Notes: a model not told the origin generated them from the letters alone. DNA of 64,000 bases from Ascarosepion bandense (GCA_037127315.1 JBBBDQ010000419.1:6304501-6368500); one strand, 5' to 3'. Shown: positions 45,075 to 56,365, counted from the first letter of the stretch. A program made the numbers and translations.

Positions 45075-45140
45075 TTGAAAAACACGAAAGCATTTTTTCT
45101 CAAGGAATCCTTTCGTGTCAACACTTTATCAGGATTAAAC
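45075..45140 (-). ncRNA. Hammerhead-like motif, second type, probably decayed
   Basis: The reverse strand reads CCTGATAA, a small hairpin GTGUUGACAC, CGAAA, then AGGATTCCT and a strand that re-pairs with ACACGAAAG further on. The core has A in place of G8 (CUGAUAA), so activity is unlikely. The pattern resembles hammerheads carried by Penelope-like elements, but no such protein is seen nearby. Confidence 0.35.
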
Positions 45141-45204
45141 CGTTGACAAAAAAGAAAAACAGTAAAAAAGGAGTGTAAACGTCAGAACAAGATTAAAACA
45201 ATGT

Positions 45205-45427
45205 CAATCCCTACCTACTGTCCTCGTGGTTATTCTTTCCTCTTTCTGCTCTCTATTAATGTTTTGTTCCTATTTCTTCCACACCCTGTAACCTTCTTCT
45301 GTCTTAGTGGCTTTGCTGCCTTGAATAGTGTGATACCGGTTTAAAAAAATGTATTCTTTAAAATTCCAATTTCATAGTAGCTGTCCGATTGTGCTCATCG
45401 CTTTGTTACCTAATCTTCATGAATTTA
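45205..45427 (+). pseudogene. Jockey/CR1-like LINE scraps
   Basis: 45205-45350 matches the 3' UTR subtype ending CTTAGTGGCTTTGCTGCC. 45365-45427 encodes a CPIVLIALLPNLHEF-like relic of the CSDEL..LVP..HEF block. The LINE is out of order, suggesting rearrangement. Confidence 0.45.
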
Positions 45428-47095
45428 GGGAACTTACAGGATAAAAACATGCTCCTAAACAGGATGTATAAAATCCAAGGATGGGGTGATCATATTAGAG
45501 AAAGAGGAAATGCTCCAGCTATGGGAAGAATATATAAAAGATCTTTTCCACGAGAAGAGAGAGAGAGAGAGAGCAATACACAATACACAAAGATGAGGAC
45601 GTACCTGAAATATTAAAGTTCGAAGTGGAAGCTGCACTGGCAAAACTGAATAGAAACAAAGCAGCTGGTCCAGATGGCATTGTAATAGAGGTACTGACAG
45701 CTCTGGACGAATTCGGCATAGAGAAAATTACAGAAATAATAAATGAAATCTATAACAGTGGTGTAATACCGGACGACCTAAGTAGGTCAGTTTTCATAGT
45801 ATTGCTTAAGAAGTCAGGTGTGAACGAATGCAAACTCCATCGAACAATCAGTTTGATGAGCCACATAACAAAACTCATCATCCTAATTCTGATGAAGAGA
45901 GCGCAAAGCGGAATCAGACATAAGAAAGGACAAGAACAGTGCGGGTTCGTCAAAGACACTGTAACAAGGAAGGCGATATTTAGGATGCTATCAGAAAGGG
46001 CAATACAAATGAAAAAGAACGTGTATATATGTTTTATAGATATGTGAAAGCGTTCGACAAAGTTCGCGACAAAGATGGAAATGCTCAGCAACCTCGACAT
46101 ATTTGGGGAAGACATTAGAGTAGTCAAGAATCTCTACTGGCAACAAACCGCCTTCATACATACAGAAAACGAATTCAGCAGGTATGCAAAGATAAAAAGA
46201 GGCCTAAAACAAGGATGTGTCTTTTCACCGGATCTATTCAGCTTGTACAACGAGACTATTCTGAGGACTCTAGAAGTTATTCCAGGATTCTACATCCAAT
46301 CCCACAGTCTGAACAATATAAGGTACACAGATGATATAGTGCTGATAGCAGACACGGAAAGCAAAATACAAGACCTCCTACGAAAGGTAACTGAAGAAAG
46401 TGAAAAGAAAGGACTACAAATAAACTACAAGAAAACCGAATGCGTCGTCATCAGCAAAACGAGAAGCCCAAATACCAAATACAGGTGGGGGATACTAACA
46501 TCAAGCAGGTACAAAAATTTAAATACCTGGGAAGTGTTCTAACAGAACACTTAAAGCTTGACATTGAGATTCGAAGACGAATTGGCATGGCGAAAGACGC
46601 ATTCTAGAAGCTGAGTAGAATATTAAGAGACAGATAAATGTCGCTGGAAACAAAGAAGAGAGTACTGGATTGCTGTGTGATGTCAGTTCGTCTATATGGC
46701 AGTGAATGCTGGACAACTCATCAAAGATGAAGGAAAAGCATCAAGCAATGTTGCGGATATCATGGATCGAGCACGTGAGCAATGATGAGGTTTTCGAAAG
46801 TATGGAAACGAAAAAGTAGTTAATACTGAGCAGTAAAAGACAGTTAAATTTCCTAAGACATTTAATGAGGAAAGAGGGCTTAGAGAATCTGATACTCACA
46901 GGTCAGATAGATGAACTGCGAGACAGGGGAAAGCAGCGTGTAACATAATGGATGGGTCTCAGTAGAGGGATGACAGAGCAGGGGTTAGGTGGAGTAACAG
47001 GAGAATGCGTGCTAAGAGCTACCAAGGATAGGGAGACGTGGAAGGCCATGATCGACTACGTCAAAAAGGACATGGCATATAGAAGAAGAATAATT
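45428..47095 (+). pseudogene. RTE/BovB-like LINE reverse transcriptase, longest copy
   Basis: The frames encode LWEEYIKDLFHE, then AALAKLNRNKAAGPDGI (RT motif 1), RTISLMSHITKL (motif 2-3), QCGFVKDTVTRKAI, CFIDM/YVKAFDKV (motif A, split by a frameshift at about 46043), GLKQGCVFSPDLF (motif B), NNIRYTDDIVLIAD (motif C, YTDD instead of YADD) and INYKKTECVVIS (motif D). The C-terminal part continues in other frames: KFKYLGSVL, SLETKKRVLDC, LYGSECW and GRRRI-type end at 47090. A (GA)n expansion near 45560 puts the first block out of frame. No endonuclease domain is present; the copy is 5'-truncated and dead. Confidence 0.88.
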
Positions 47096-47114
47096 AAACT
47101 GGCATCATATCTCA

Positions 47115-47400
47115 CTAGTTTACGTTTGGGCTGGCGAGATGTAGCCATGAATCTTATGTTAACAATTTATTTTTCTCGCATTTCTCGCTTGTGGATCACC
47201 CTTCGGTTTCTATGTTTTTCAGCCATCTTTAATCTTCAAAAAAAAAAGTTTATCATTCTATATCTACTCTCCTCCTGATTACTCTTTCCTCTGCCCATTT
47301 GTTATTAATGTTTCTGATCCTAATTCATCCACACCTTATAACCACTTGTGTCTTAGTGGCTTTACTACCTTGCATGCAGTGAGACTGATGAAAAATACCT
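47115..47400 (+). pseudogene. Jockey/CR1-like LINE, old copy
   Basis: FFSRISRLWITL-like residues at about 47170-47200, a short A-run, then the 3' UTR subtype with CTTAGTGGCTTTACTACC and GTGAGACTGATGAAA. Confidence 0.55.
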
Positions 47401-47611
47401 GTGGATGGCTGTTACATCATGTCGCCATTCATTTTTTTTCCAGTGTTAATTTTTCTTTCAGCGAATATATTTCTTTTCCGAATATATTGAGAATTTCAAT
47501 TTTACAAACTTTGCTAAGTAATACTGAATTAATCTCCTTTAATATAATTCATTCTATAGCATGCTAATTCATGAAAATTATGACAATCTGAGCCATTTTT
47601 TTCTCTTTCAG

Positions 47612-47663
47612 GATCATGATAATGATTTAAAGCCACAATGCAAATTTCATCGACATCAACTTG
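47612..47663 (+). other. Candidate host microexon (52 nt)
   Basis: A pyrimidine-rich tract TTTTTTTCTCTTTCAG lies directly before GATCATGATAATG, and CAACTTG is followed by GTGAGTAA, a strong donor. The 52 nt are open in one frame (DHDNDLKPQCKFHRHQL). It is the only place in the window where a good acceptor and donor bracket an open short segment outside a repeat. No gene name can be given. Confidence 0.3.
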
Positions 47664-47799
47664 GTGAGTAACCTTTATGATTGCTCTCCCTACTCATAAT
47701 CCAGTCATAGGTATGAGCGAGATCAAAGTAATTCTGAACTGTTTTGTAGATGATCGCGGTATATTAATTGATCAATACCGAATTTCGTATCCATATAGA

Positions 47800-48355
47800 A
47801 ATGTCTGTTTTTTATTCGCTTTTATGCTTTTTATATGCGTTTTAATACGTTTTTATATGCGTTCTTATGGAATTTTATATGTGTTTTTATGCATTTTATG
47901 CGTTTTTAAATGGGTTTTTATGCATTTTGATATGCGTTTATATGAAATTTTATATGCGTTTTTATATGCATTTTATGCGTTTTTATGCGTTTATAATTGA
48001 GTTTGTATGCGTTTTGCTATGCGTTTATATGAAATTTTATATACATTTTATGCATTTTTATGCTTTTAAATGGGTTTTTATAGGCGTTTTTATAGGCTTT
48101 TTATGAGTTTTATATGTGTTTTTATGCGTTTTATATGTGTTTTTATAAGCGTTTGATGCGTTCGTATCCGTTTTATATATGTTTTATGCGTTTTATTTGC
48201 GTCTTTTTCGCGTATTTATGTGCGTTTTTATGCGTTTTCATATGCGTTTTTTAGGCGTTTTTAAACGCGTTTTTGTATGCGGCTTTATGCGTTTTATGCA
48301 TTTTGATATGCGCTTTTAAGAGTTTTTTTTGCGAGCGTTGTATGCGTTTATGTGT
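47800..48355. repeat. Degenerate TTTTATGCG-type simple array
   Basis: Irregular tandem copies of TTTTTATGCG / TTTTATATGCG with a 10-18 bp period. Frames here are low-complexity and not genes. Confidence 0.85.
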
Positions 48356-48356
48356 T

Positions 48357-48995
48357 TAAAAGAAGAGCCTAAAATGCCAACTACATGTGCGGGATACTGA
48401 AATCAAGCAGGTACAAAAATTTAAATACCTCGGAAGTGTTTTAATAGAAAACTGGGATCCGAAGGTGAACTGGCATGGCAAAGAAGCGTACCAGAAGCTG
48501 AGTAGAGAATTGGGAGACAGGAAAATTTAGCTGAAAACAAAGAAGAGAGTACTCGATTGCTATAAAATGTCTATTCTTCAATATGGCAGTGAATGCCGAG
48601 CAATCTCCTCAAAGATGAGGCAGAGACTTGAAGCAACTGAAATGTGGTTCTACAGAAAGATGACGAGGATACCATGAACCCAACATGTGTGCAAGGATGT
48701 CGATTGTGAGAGGATGCAAACGAAAAGGAAACTAATACTTAATAGCTGGAAAGACAGCTGAAGTTCCTGGGATGTATAATGAGGAAGGAGGGCTTGAAGA
48801 ATCTGATACTCACAGGTTAGAAAGATGGAAAGAGAGACAGGGGAAAGCAATTAGTAAGTTACTTGATGGGCTTGGACAAATAGATGTCAGAACGGAGATT
48901 GGTGTAACTAGAGAAAGCATGCAAAGACGTAGTAGGAAAAGAAAGATGTGGAGAGTCATGACCACCTACAACCTGAAGGGTCACGGCATATAGTA
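48357..48995 (+). pseudogene. RTE/BovB-like LINE, C-terminal pol fragment
   Basis: Starts at the SPKCQLHVRDTEIKQVQKFKYLGSV-like region and continues through KKRVLDCYKMS, QYGSEC, RGCKRKGN, LEESDTHRLE and the end CGGCATATAGTAAGAGAGG. Several frameshifts. Confidence 0.75.
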
Positions 48996-49109
48996 AGAGA
49001 GGGTAGAGTGGTAGGAGTATGACGTCAGCAATAGTAGTAGCAGTATCAATAATAATCTATTTAGTAGTACAGTTGAACTATCTAACACTTAGTCATTCTT
49101 CTAGAATGA

Positions 49110-49660
49110 ATTCCAAGAATGTTCTTTTATTCGGCGTCTTCCTTCAGAATATGGACAAGCGTGACTCTCCATAATTTCCTGTGTGTTGTAGCTTTTAGCA
49201 GAGTTTATATTTTTACTATTCCTTCTTCCTTTCCTGCCATACATTCACACAGACGCGTTAGTTAGGTTAGAGGATATTTCCTAATGCTTCTCTTGCCTTC
49301 AATACGTCCCGTGAGAGTTAAAGTCCTCTTTCATTATTAGAGGTGCTGGAAATTTCGACTGCCAACCTGATTTTAAATATATTCAGTTCTGTTTCCACTT
49401 CCCTTAAAACTTCCTTGTTGATCACATGTTCTGTTCATAGTATTCCCAGTGTCTTTCATTAGAATCACATATCTGTTGTCTCATGTCACCATCTCTTCTG
49501 AAAATAAATTTTTTCGCATTCACTGACATATAAGCAATAAAATCGCAATAAAATGTGCTTGGGGAGGGGGGGGGGAGCTAATAAATACCGAAATATAAGC
49601 AGTCCAGTATTATTTTCTTTGTTCCTAACGAAATTTCCCTGCTTCTTAATACTTTTGTAA
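49110..49660 (-). pseudogene. RTE-like LINE, heavily decayed
   Basis: The reverse strand holds scattered family segments (CGTCTTCCTTCAGAATATGG, GAAATTTCGACTGCCAACCT, TGATCACATGTTCTGT, GCATTCACTGACATATAAGC). No frame is left. 49670-50700 shows no gene or repeat I can name. Confidence 0.5.
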
Positions 49661-50714
49661 GTAAATTAAGGGGCAAGTATCATTAGAGAACAACTAGCAA
49701 GTAAGAAAAGAGAAAACTCTATCGTCACAAAGGACGCGGAGGACTGTGCTACGTCTAATACTACGCAAAAACAAACGCGAAACAGCTTTGTTTATCGAAT
49801 ATATTAAAACAAAACTCGGTGACAAATATTGCCATGGATACTTTCAGGCCTGCATATATTTTTTTCTCCGTCCAACAACACGATTTAACGAAGTAATTAT
49901 GAGCAACTGTAAATAAAGTTGCAGTTGAACTGGCTGTTCTTTGCCGGATTAAAAATAGCAGGAAGCAAAGTAATAAAATATTGCTTAAAAATGATAGTGA
50001 ACTCTTCGAATTAAAGTAAAAGAATAAGATAAAAAAATAAACACACCACTCAAGAAATAAACAAAGGTATAAGCATAAAAAGACTAAAAAAAGACATAAA
50101 TAAATTTCATCGTTCCTTTATAATGAGCGATTTTAGAATCTATTCATGACACCAACAAGATTATTTCAAATTAAAGATATCATTTTACACGTTAATCTAG
50201 AGGCAAATCTCTAGAAACGAAATAAATACAAATAAGTCATTCTTAATTGCTTTTTTACATCATTATTTCCTTCAAGTTATGTAGTTTCCCACTTGTTGTG
50301 CTCAGATTAAAAAAGCCTAAAAGAATAAAATGCTTTAAAGCCTGACAGAATCGAAAACCCCAAATTGCGAAAAAAAGGGGGCAAGAAAAAAGTTCAAAAA
50401 CAATTTTCTTAATTAATGTAAAATATTTGACAGAATTTATTCTAATTACTACTAGTGGAAGCTAATTTTCCCTTGATTTAGTGGATTGAAAAATTGCAAC
50501 TTATGGCCGCGACTGGTTACGAAACAATGGCCGTAAAAAGTAAATCAGCTTGTTACCTGTCGAGCACACGACCCTAACGTAACAATTAAATCTTGGCAGT
50601 ACATTGTAGAACGGAACTTCAACGCTTGTTCACAAATAGGCGACGAAGGAAAAACGAAAACTAAACGATCGCTTCTATTTCTCTACATAGATGTCTTTGC
50701 TATTTTTATTCCCA

Positions 50715-50952
50715 TATATATATATATATATGCGTGTGTACATATATATTTCTCTCTCTATATATAATTCATATATATATTCCTATATATATATATAAAA
50801 CAGGCTTGATCATTGATTAATGTCTATTTTACACGCACATGGACCGAAACAGGTGTGTATTGATTTGGAGTGGATTTCATCTTACTATTTCATTCCCGAT
50901 GAAAACGCATACAGGCGTACCTCTTTTAGGTAGACTCGCGTAACTTAATGAA

Positions 50953-51002
<50 letters not shown>
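50715..51002. repeat. Microsatellites (TA)n and (CA)n
   Basis: Broken TA tracts at 50715-50795 and a CA run at 50956-51002. AAAACAGGCTTGAT at 50797 resembles the hammerhead 3' half but is too short to call. Confidence 0.85.
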
Positions 51003-51005
<3 letters not shown>

Positions 51006-51076
51006 TGTTGTACTATATACAATTATATTCAATCAATTTCTAGTTCTGATACTAGGAAAGTTCGTTCACCTTTGGG

Positions 51077-51235
51077 TTAGACTCCGATTGCTTTTAACCC
51101 AGGATTGAAACCCGATCGAAGTGGCGTCAGGCGGCGATTCTAGCTCTGAGCTACGGACACTCTGTAGAATGGGGCAGATTTTTTAGCGTGTATATTATCA
51201 TTATACACGCCCAATAGCTGAGAGTGTTCTAATTC
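51077..51235 (-). mobile_element. tRNA-hammerhead SINE, truncated before the ribozyme core
   Basis: The reverse strand has GGGCGTGTATAATGATAATA with its inverted partner TATACACGC, the clearest tRNA-like head of the family (GTAGCTCAGAGCTAGAATCG, then GGGTTTCAATCCTGG), the linker and GGAGTCTAACC, the first strand of stem I. It then stops before CUGAUGA. Confidence 0.7.
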
Positions 51236-51790
51236 ATTTGCAAACAACGCTCTGAATCGTCGACGCGTTGTTGTTTTTGATCGACTGTGAGCAAACGCGG
51301 CTCCAACTTAGAACACAGCTTTTTCGTTGACAAATGTTCATGCAAAATGATGAATACACTGCCTTTTGATATGTTCAACTCCTCTGCTATCTCACGCAAC
51401 TTCAATTTCCGATCGATCAAAACGGGTTTGTGAATTTTTTTTTTAATGTTTTCCGGGATACTGCCGATTTTCTGGCTTGAGCTTTTATCATCTTTTGTGT
51501 CTGTACGACCGCATTTAAAGTTAGTATACCATATCTTGAGCGTTGTTTTCGACGAAGCAGAGTCTGAATAACAGTTATCAAGCCATTGCTTTGTTTGAAA
51601 AGTATTTTTCCCATCACAAAGCAATCCTTTATCAACACACAAAATTTAGATTTTTCTATTGGTATGAAAAATTGCAACAATAGCTTGACTTAAATAACTG
51701 CAATTTGTAAAATAATAATCCGATTGGGCCCAAATGTCGTCACGTGGCATTTGAAGGTTAGTACTTCATTAAAATTATATGGATTTTTTA
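51236..51790 (-). pseudogene. mariner transposase, N-terminal half
   Basis: Reverse-strand frames encode CVDKGLLCDGKNTFQTKQWLDNCYSD-like start, SRYGILTLNAV, the HTH segment RKLKLREIAEELNISKGSVFIILHEHL and LTVDQKQQRVDDSE. Same subfamily as 27146. A frameshift at about 51425 splits the frame; the catalytic part is absent. Confidence 0.8.
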
Positions 51791-51849
51791 TTTTCTATTA
51801 TGTAAATTAAATCTCATTAAACTGAATACCGCGTAAATGAAAAATAAAA

Positions 51850-52620
51850 TATTAATTACTGTGCAATAAAATGCATCAGACAAAATTCATATTGATTACT
51901 ATGCAACAAATGCATCAGACTGAACAACACGGATATAAAATGCATCTGACTGATTACTATGTAAGTAAAATGCATCAGACTAAATACTACGCAAATAAAA
52001 TGCATCTGACTGATTACTATGAAAATAAAATGCACCCAACCGAATAAAACAAATAAAATGCATCATATACTGATTACTATGCAAAAAATACGGCAGTCTT
52101 AACAACGCGGAAATAAAAAGCATCTGACATAGATAAATAAAATGCATAACACACAAATAAAAAGCATCGTACTAATTACTATGCAAAAAAAAAAAAAAAT
52201 GCATCAGACTGAATTCTAAGCAAATAAAATGCATCATCCTGATTACTATACCAAAATGCATCAAACTGAACAACACGGATATAAAATGCATTTCACTGAT
52301 TATTATACAAGTAAAATGCATCAGGCCAATTACCGCGCAAAAATGCATTTAACTGATTACTATACAAATAAAATGCATCTGACTGATACCGCGGAAATGC
52401 ATATGACTGATTACTGTTCAAAGAAAATGCATCGGATTAAATGCCTTGGAAATAAAATAAAACATTAGACTGAAAACCTCGCAAAAAATGCATTATACTG
52501 ATTAATATGCAAATAAAATGCGTTAAACTGAATACCGTGCAAATAAAATCCATTTGAATAATTATCGCGGAAATAAAATGTGTCTGACTGATTGCTGTGC
52601 AAATAAAATGCAATTGAAGA
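51850..52620. repeat. ~28-bp degenerate tandem array
   Basis: Units such as AATAAAATGCATCTGACTG followed by ATTACTATGCA, about 26 copies with varied length. It begins near the outer end of the mariner. Confidence 0.9.
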
Positions 52621-52739
52621 CAACATTTAATATGTGATGCATTGTTGTTTTACCCAATAATAATTTCAATATAAGCTTAAGAATGTGGACAACCTCATAA
52701 TAATCTTGTTTTATCTCGTCAAATGCATGAGATGAGTGC

Positions 52740-52800
52740 GCATGTCCACTAACCCGACGCGTTTCGCAAAACCGATTTCTCGTCTCGAGTTGGGTGGAAT
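52740..52800 (-). ncRNA. Hammerhead-like 3' half, Penelope-type (weak)
   Basis: The reverse strand contains TTGCGAAACGCGTCGGGTTA, where CGAAAC-GCGUC is the 3' core of a type I hammerhead with minimal stem III. The 5' core is not recognisable (GACGAGAAAT where CUGAUGA is expected). Probably a retroelement remnant. 52810-53210 holds no feature. Confidence 0.3.
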
Positions 52801-53210
52801 GAAGTGACATCAAGGGAGGTAAACTTACCTGCGGATAGATATGCTTTCTTTCGTTTGTATAACGTCGAAACTATTGCTCCTGGCTCCTTTAATATTTACG
52901 TTATTTATTCTTGTTCTCTTTGTCATCTGTTGTGACGCTTTGTTGACTCTTTCATGTGGCAAGATGCGTTGAGTAGCGAGTGGGCGTTCAGAAACGCTCG
53001 AAAAAAAGCGACGTCAAGGTGATAATTTTGCTTTTTGTAAATTTATTTTGTTATTTCCAATTACCGCCAGACAGAGAAAGTGCCCAAAACTTCACGTGGT
53101 TGCTTTGTCGAAAAAGAGCAGGTGTCCGCTCTGTGAGCATTTTTACAAATTTACAGTTGAAGAAGCAGGCAAAAAGGACAAAAAATGTGTCTCAATCCTA
53201 TATTTACACC

Positions 53211-53517
53211 AGGTGGTACAGGGGATATCGTCTCGGGGATATCGGAACGAGAAATCAGAAAACCGAGTTCGAATTCCAGTTGAATTCGTTGCATTCACTT
53301 ACGCACAAATACCCTCGTGAAAGGTATAAATTTGTCGATTCTCCCTCCATCTATTGGTTAAATAGAAGGACAGATTAGATTCTATAGACTTGTTAGCAAC
53401 CAGTTTACCATAGAAAGTAATAGCAACCTACTATAAGAAAAATTTTTGTCCAGTCATGTCTCTCTTAAGACATGATCGCCCGAGCGTGTGCGACGTATAG
53501 TATTTAACTGACTGACT
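53211..53517 (+). mobile_element. tRNA-SINE, near full length
   Basis: Main family. The head has a small internal duplication (GATATCGTCTCGGGGATATCGG), and the hairpin is altered to CATGTCTCTCTTAAGACATG, keeping its stem. Confidence 0.85.
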
Positions 53518-53639
53518 TTTTCAGGATAGGGACGATCATCATCGGTCGCTTGCTCTGCGTTGTTACAGATTGCGCATCAACTTGAGATATTATTTGCATG
53601 TTGATTTTTTTGCTGGATCGGCTCATGTTGGATGAAAAG

Positions 53640-53938
53640 AAAGCGCTTGGAGATTTTCCCTCAGTAGATTCCTTTCTACGGTAGACTGGTTGACAACCAA
53701 AAATTATATAACCCAGTCTGTCTTGCTATTAAATCTCTCTAAGCTAGTGTTAAATTCAGAGTTTCCTTCTCCTAGACCAGTTGCCACTCAAGGCACTCTT
53801 ACAGAACCTTGTGTATTTTGGGGAAAAAGAGATGGATTCATACCTTTCGCAAGGGTATTAGAAAAGTAATTCAACTGGAGTTCGAACTCTGCTCTCCGAT
53901 TCCCCAATCCGAGCCATTATCCATTACTCCACCGTACC
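53640..53938 (-). mobile_element. tRNA-SINE, diverged
   Basis: Reverse-strand copy lacking the tail and carrying an unrelated ~90-bp stretch in its middle (53742-53825). The head has decayed A and B boxes. Confidence 0.7.
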
Positions 53939-54084
53939 TCCATACTCCACCGAGGACGATCAAAATTTTCCACAATATTCGCCTTTTTGCCTTAAGCAGC
54001 TTTGGTCTTTTTTATTGTCCCTCTTTGTCCAGCTATACCATCCATTAGGTAAGTTAGTTAATGTTTTCTTAGAGTATTTCCTCC

Positions 54085-54302
54085 TGTCATGTGAGTGTTA
54101 AATTTAAGAAGCCGTTTTTTCTTATAAATATGTTCCTGAAAATTCAGCTTGCTCTTCCGTTGCTGTTTTCTTTAGATCATCCTTGCTGCAAACATATTTT
54201 ATCTTTGATATACTCAGCATCTGTCTGTAGAACCACGCTGTTGTCGCTTTGCGTGTGTCCTTCAACTACAGGGATTTTTCCAGAATTCACTGCCATATAC
54301 GG
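54085..54302 (-). pseudogene. RTE-like LINE, decayed, cut by a SINE
   Basis: The reverse strand retains segments for the CSYIFK, ILS-, VVLQTD- and CMAVNS-equivalent positions (the GTAGAACCACG and ATTCACTGCCATATA landmarks of the family). The SINE at 54304 inserted in it. Confidence 0.45.
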
Positions 54303-54303
54303 G

Positions 54304-54609
54304 GATGTGCGTTGTGGTGCAGTGGATATCGGCTCGGAACGAGAAATCGGTAGAGCCGAGTTCGAATTCCAGTTGAATTCTTTGCATTCACATACGCGCA
54401 AATACCCTTGGGTAAGGTATTAATCCGTCTATTCGTTCCAGTTATGGGTTAAATAACAGGACAGATTGGGTTCTATAGCCTTGGTCGGCAACCAGTCTAC
54501 CGCAGAAAGCAATGGCAACCTACTGCGGGATAATCTTCTGCCTAGTCAGCCATGTCTCTTTCGAGACATGATCGCCCAAGCGTGTATCACGTATGACACT
54601 TAACTGACT
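54304..54609 (+). mobile_element. tRNA-SINE, reference copy
   Basis: About 305 bp. The head is tRNA-derived with pol III A box TGGTGCAGTGG and B box GAGTTCGAATTCC. It is followed by GAATTC..GCATTCACATACGC, GGTATTAATCCGTC, GGGTTAAATA, a core (ATAGCCTTGGTCGGCAACC, CTACTGCGGGATAATC), a perfect hairpin CATGTCTCTTTCGAGACATG, CGTGTATCACGTATG and the end ACTTAACTGACTTACTGA. The 3' end is a short (ACTG)n instead of poly(A). Transcription by pol III and mobilisation by a LINE are the expected biology for such elements; the octopus literature describes several tRNA-derived SINE families, and this is likely one of them. Thirteen loci of this family are in the window. Confidence 0.92.
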
Positions 54610-54619
54610 TACTGATACG

Positions 54620-54690
54620 AGGATTGATCTTTCTTTCTTTCTTTCTTTCTATATACCTTGGTTGATTTGTTTGTTTCTTTCTTAATTTCA

Positions 54691-54747
<57 letters not shown>

Positions 54748-54758
54748 CAGTCTGTTCA

Positions 54759-54790
<32 letters not shown>

Positions 54791-54792
54791 GT
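54620..54792. repeat. (CTTT)n and (CTAT)n compound microsatellite
   Basis: Interrupted by CAGTCTGTTCATATC, the reverse complement of the interruption in the array at 1640-2095. Confidence 0.95.
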
Positions 54793-54829
54793 CTACTCGA
54801 TATTCGTCAATAACTGCTTAATTAATTTC

Positions 54830-54950
54830 TATTGCTTCAAGTCTCTTCTTCATCTGTGAGGAGATTGACCAACATTCACTGCCGTATTGCATAAAAATCT
54901 AGTACTTTGAACAAAAGGTTCCTCTCTAAGTCACAATTCACATCCGTAAG
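54830..54950 (-). pseudogene. RTE-like LINE sliver
   Basis: GCTTCAAGTCTCTTCTTCAT, ACATTCACTGCCGTATTG and AGTACT match the same family region as 2500-2640. 54955-55590 holds no gene I can support; 55140-55215 is rich in ACTCTCG motifs and may be part of an LTR, unproven. Confidence 0.5.
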
Positions 54951-55595
54951 GAATTAATACTTATGTTTTAGCCACAATTCAGACTGATATAGAAATGTAA
55001 TAATTGGTCACTGTTTTTTTTAATATTTTGGATTCAGACTTGCTATTGCTGAAAACAAAGCTGCATACTATTTGTTATTGGGGAGTTACCCACTTAATAA
55101 TGGACTCTTCTCTGCCTATATTAACCGAGAGTTAATTACTCTCGAGGACGTGTGCAGAAACGAGTGAGACTCTCGTGAAGATTCTCGAGTGGAGTAGGCA
55201 AGGTTGAGAGAGACTCTCGTTCCCAGTACGACTTCAGTTCAGTACAAGCCATTATTACTTTCCTCTTTATATCTCTTTGTATCTCTTTGTATTTGTTTGT
55301 ATTTCTTCTTGACGTAATATATGTATCTTGAACCTACCGCGTTGTTGACTTATTATTTTAGTGGTCCCATACCGCGTCTATATCACTATTCATCAAGTTT
55401 TTGTCGTGAAGAATCTAATATTAGCAGTTGTAAGCCAGGTTTTAGACTTGATTTCCCACCTTGTAAATTGACATATTTTTTACCAGCATTGCGCAGCCCG
55501 ATTTACTTTACTATGTTACCTGTTATAATTAAATAGCATTCATACACATACTCTCGTCTTATACATGCAAACACGATATCAGAAACATATAAACT

Positions 55596-55597
<2 letters not shown>

Positions 55598-55636
<39 letters not shown>

Positions 55637-55640
55637 ATAC
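55598..55640. repeat. (CA)n(TA)n microsatellite
   Basis: CA run then TA run. 55645-55875 shows no feature. Confidence 0.9.
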
Positions 55641-55879
55641 TTATATGTGTCTTGAAAAAATATTGCATACCTATAATTTTATTTACATTATTTTCATTGT
55701 TCGGTGTGTTATTCTCGTCTTTGTTGTTTCAGCCGTTGTACGCCCTGACCATCTACAGTTGATTGGAATTTCGAACTGAACCATTATTTCGTTCTCAAGG
55801 GCAGATTATTTTAGTTCTGTGTGCCATGCATCTTCCAGATGCCTCACTATCAATTATCTCTTTTCAACTCATCTTTCCA

Positions 55880-56035
55880 AGTTTTGGGGTGCAGTGGATA
55901 AAAAACTTTAATTAGATCCAGTGACTTGACATAAAGTGTAGTGAGTTCAATACCTTGCTACAGTAGAGATGGGGACAACTGTCCAAACAAAATAAATATT
56001 GTAAATAATTACAATATTTCATCTCAAAAATATAG
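55880..56035 (+). repeat. Remnant of the inverted-repeat tRNA-like element
   Basis: GGGTGCAGTGGATAAAAAAC, GTGAGTTCAATACC (B-box-like), GGACAACTGTCC and ATATTTCATCTC align with 16260-16545, with internal losses. Confidence 0.5.
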
Positions 56036-56139
56036 CTAAACCTTTAATGCATTTGGAGGTAAAGTTTCTTGTATGCGATGTTGATTTTGGTCTGGTTTGT
56101 TTTACGGCTTATCACCGGGGGCATTTAATGCCGAAGCAT

Positions 56140-56365
56140 TAGTTCTTTCAAAAACGTATTTTTGTTGGTAACATTTTTCTTTCAAAAACATTTTTTTGTT
56201 GGTAATATTTTTCCTTCAAAAACGTATTTTTGTTGGTAACATTTTTCCTTCAAAAACGTATTCTTGTTGATAACATTTTTTCCTTCAAAAACGTATTGTT
56301 TTTGGTAACATTTTCCCTTCAAAAACGAATTTTTATTGGGAACATTTTCCCTTCAAAAATGTCTT
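56140..56365. repeat. ~36-bp tandem array, six to seven units
   Basis: Units of TTCAAAAACGTATTTTTGTT followed by GGTAACATTTTTCC, increasingly diverged to the right. 56370-56870 has no feature. Confidence 0.92.

Noticed and set aside
47677..48106. Overlapping Phe/Tyr/Met-rich frames resembling membrane segments
   Set aside because: They translate the TTTTATGCG array and are an artefact of base composition.
55020..55420. Possible LTR around the ACTCTCG-rich block
   Set aside because: No second copy, no target duplication and no primer-binding site could be shown in this window.
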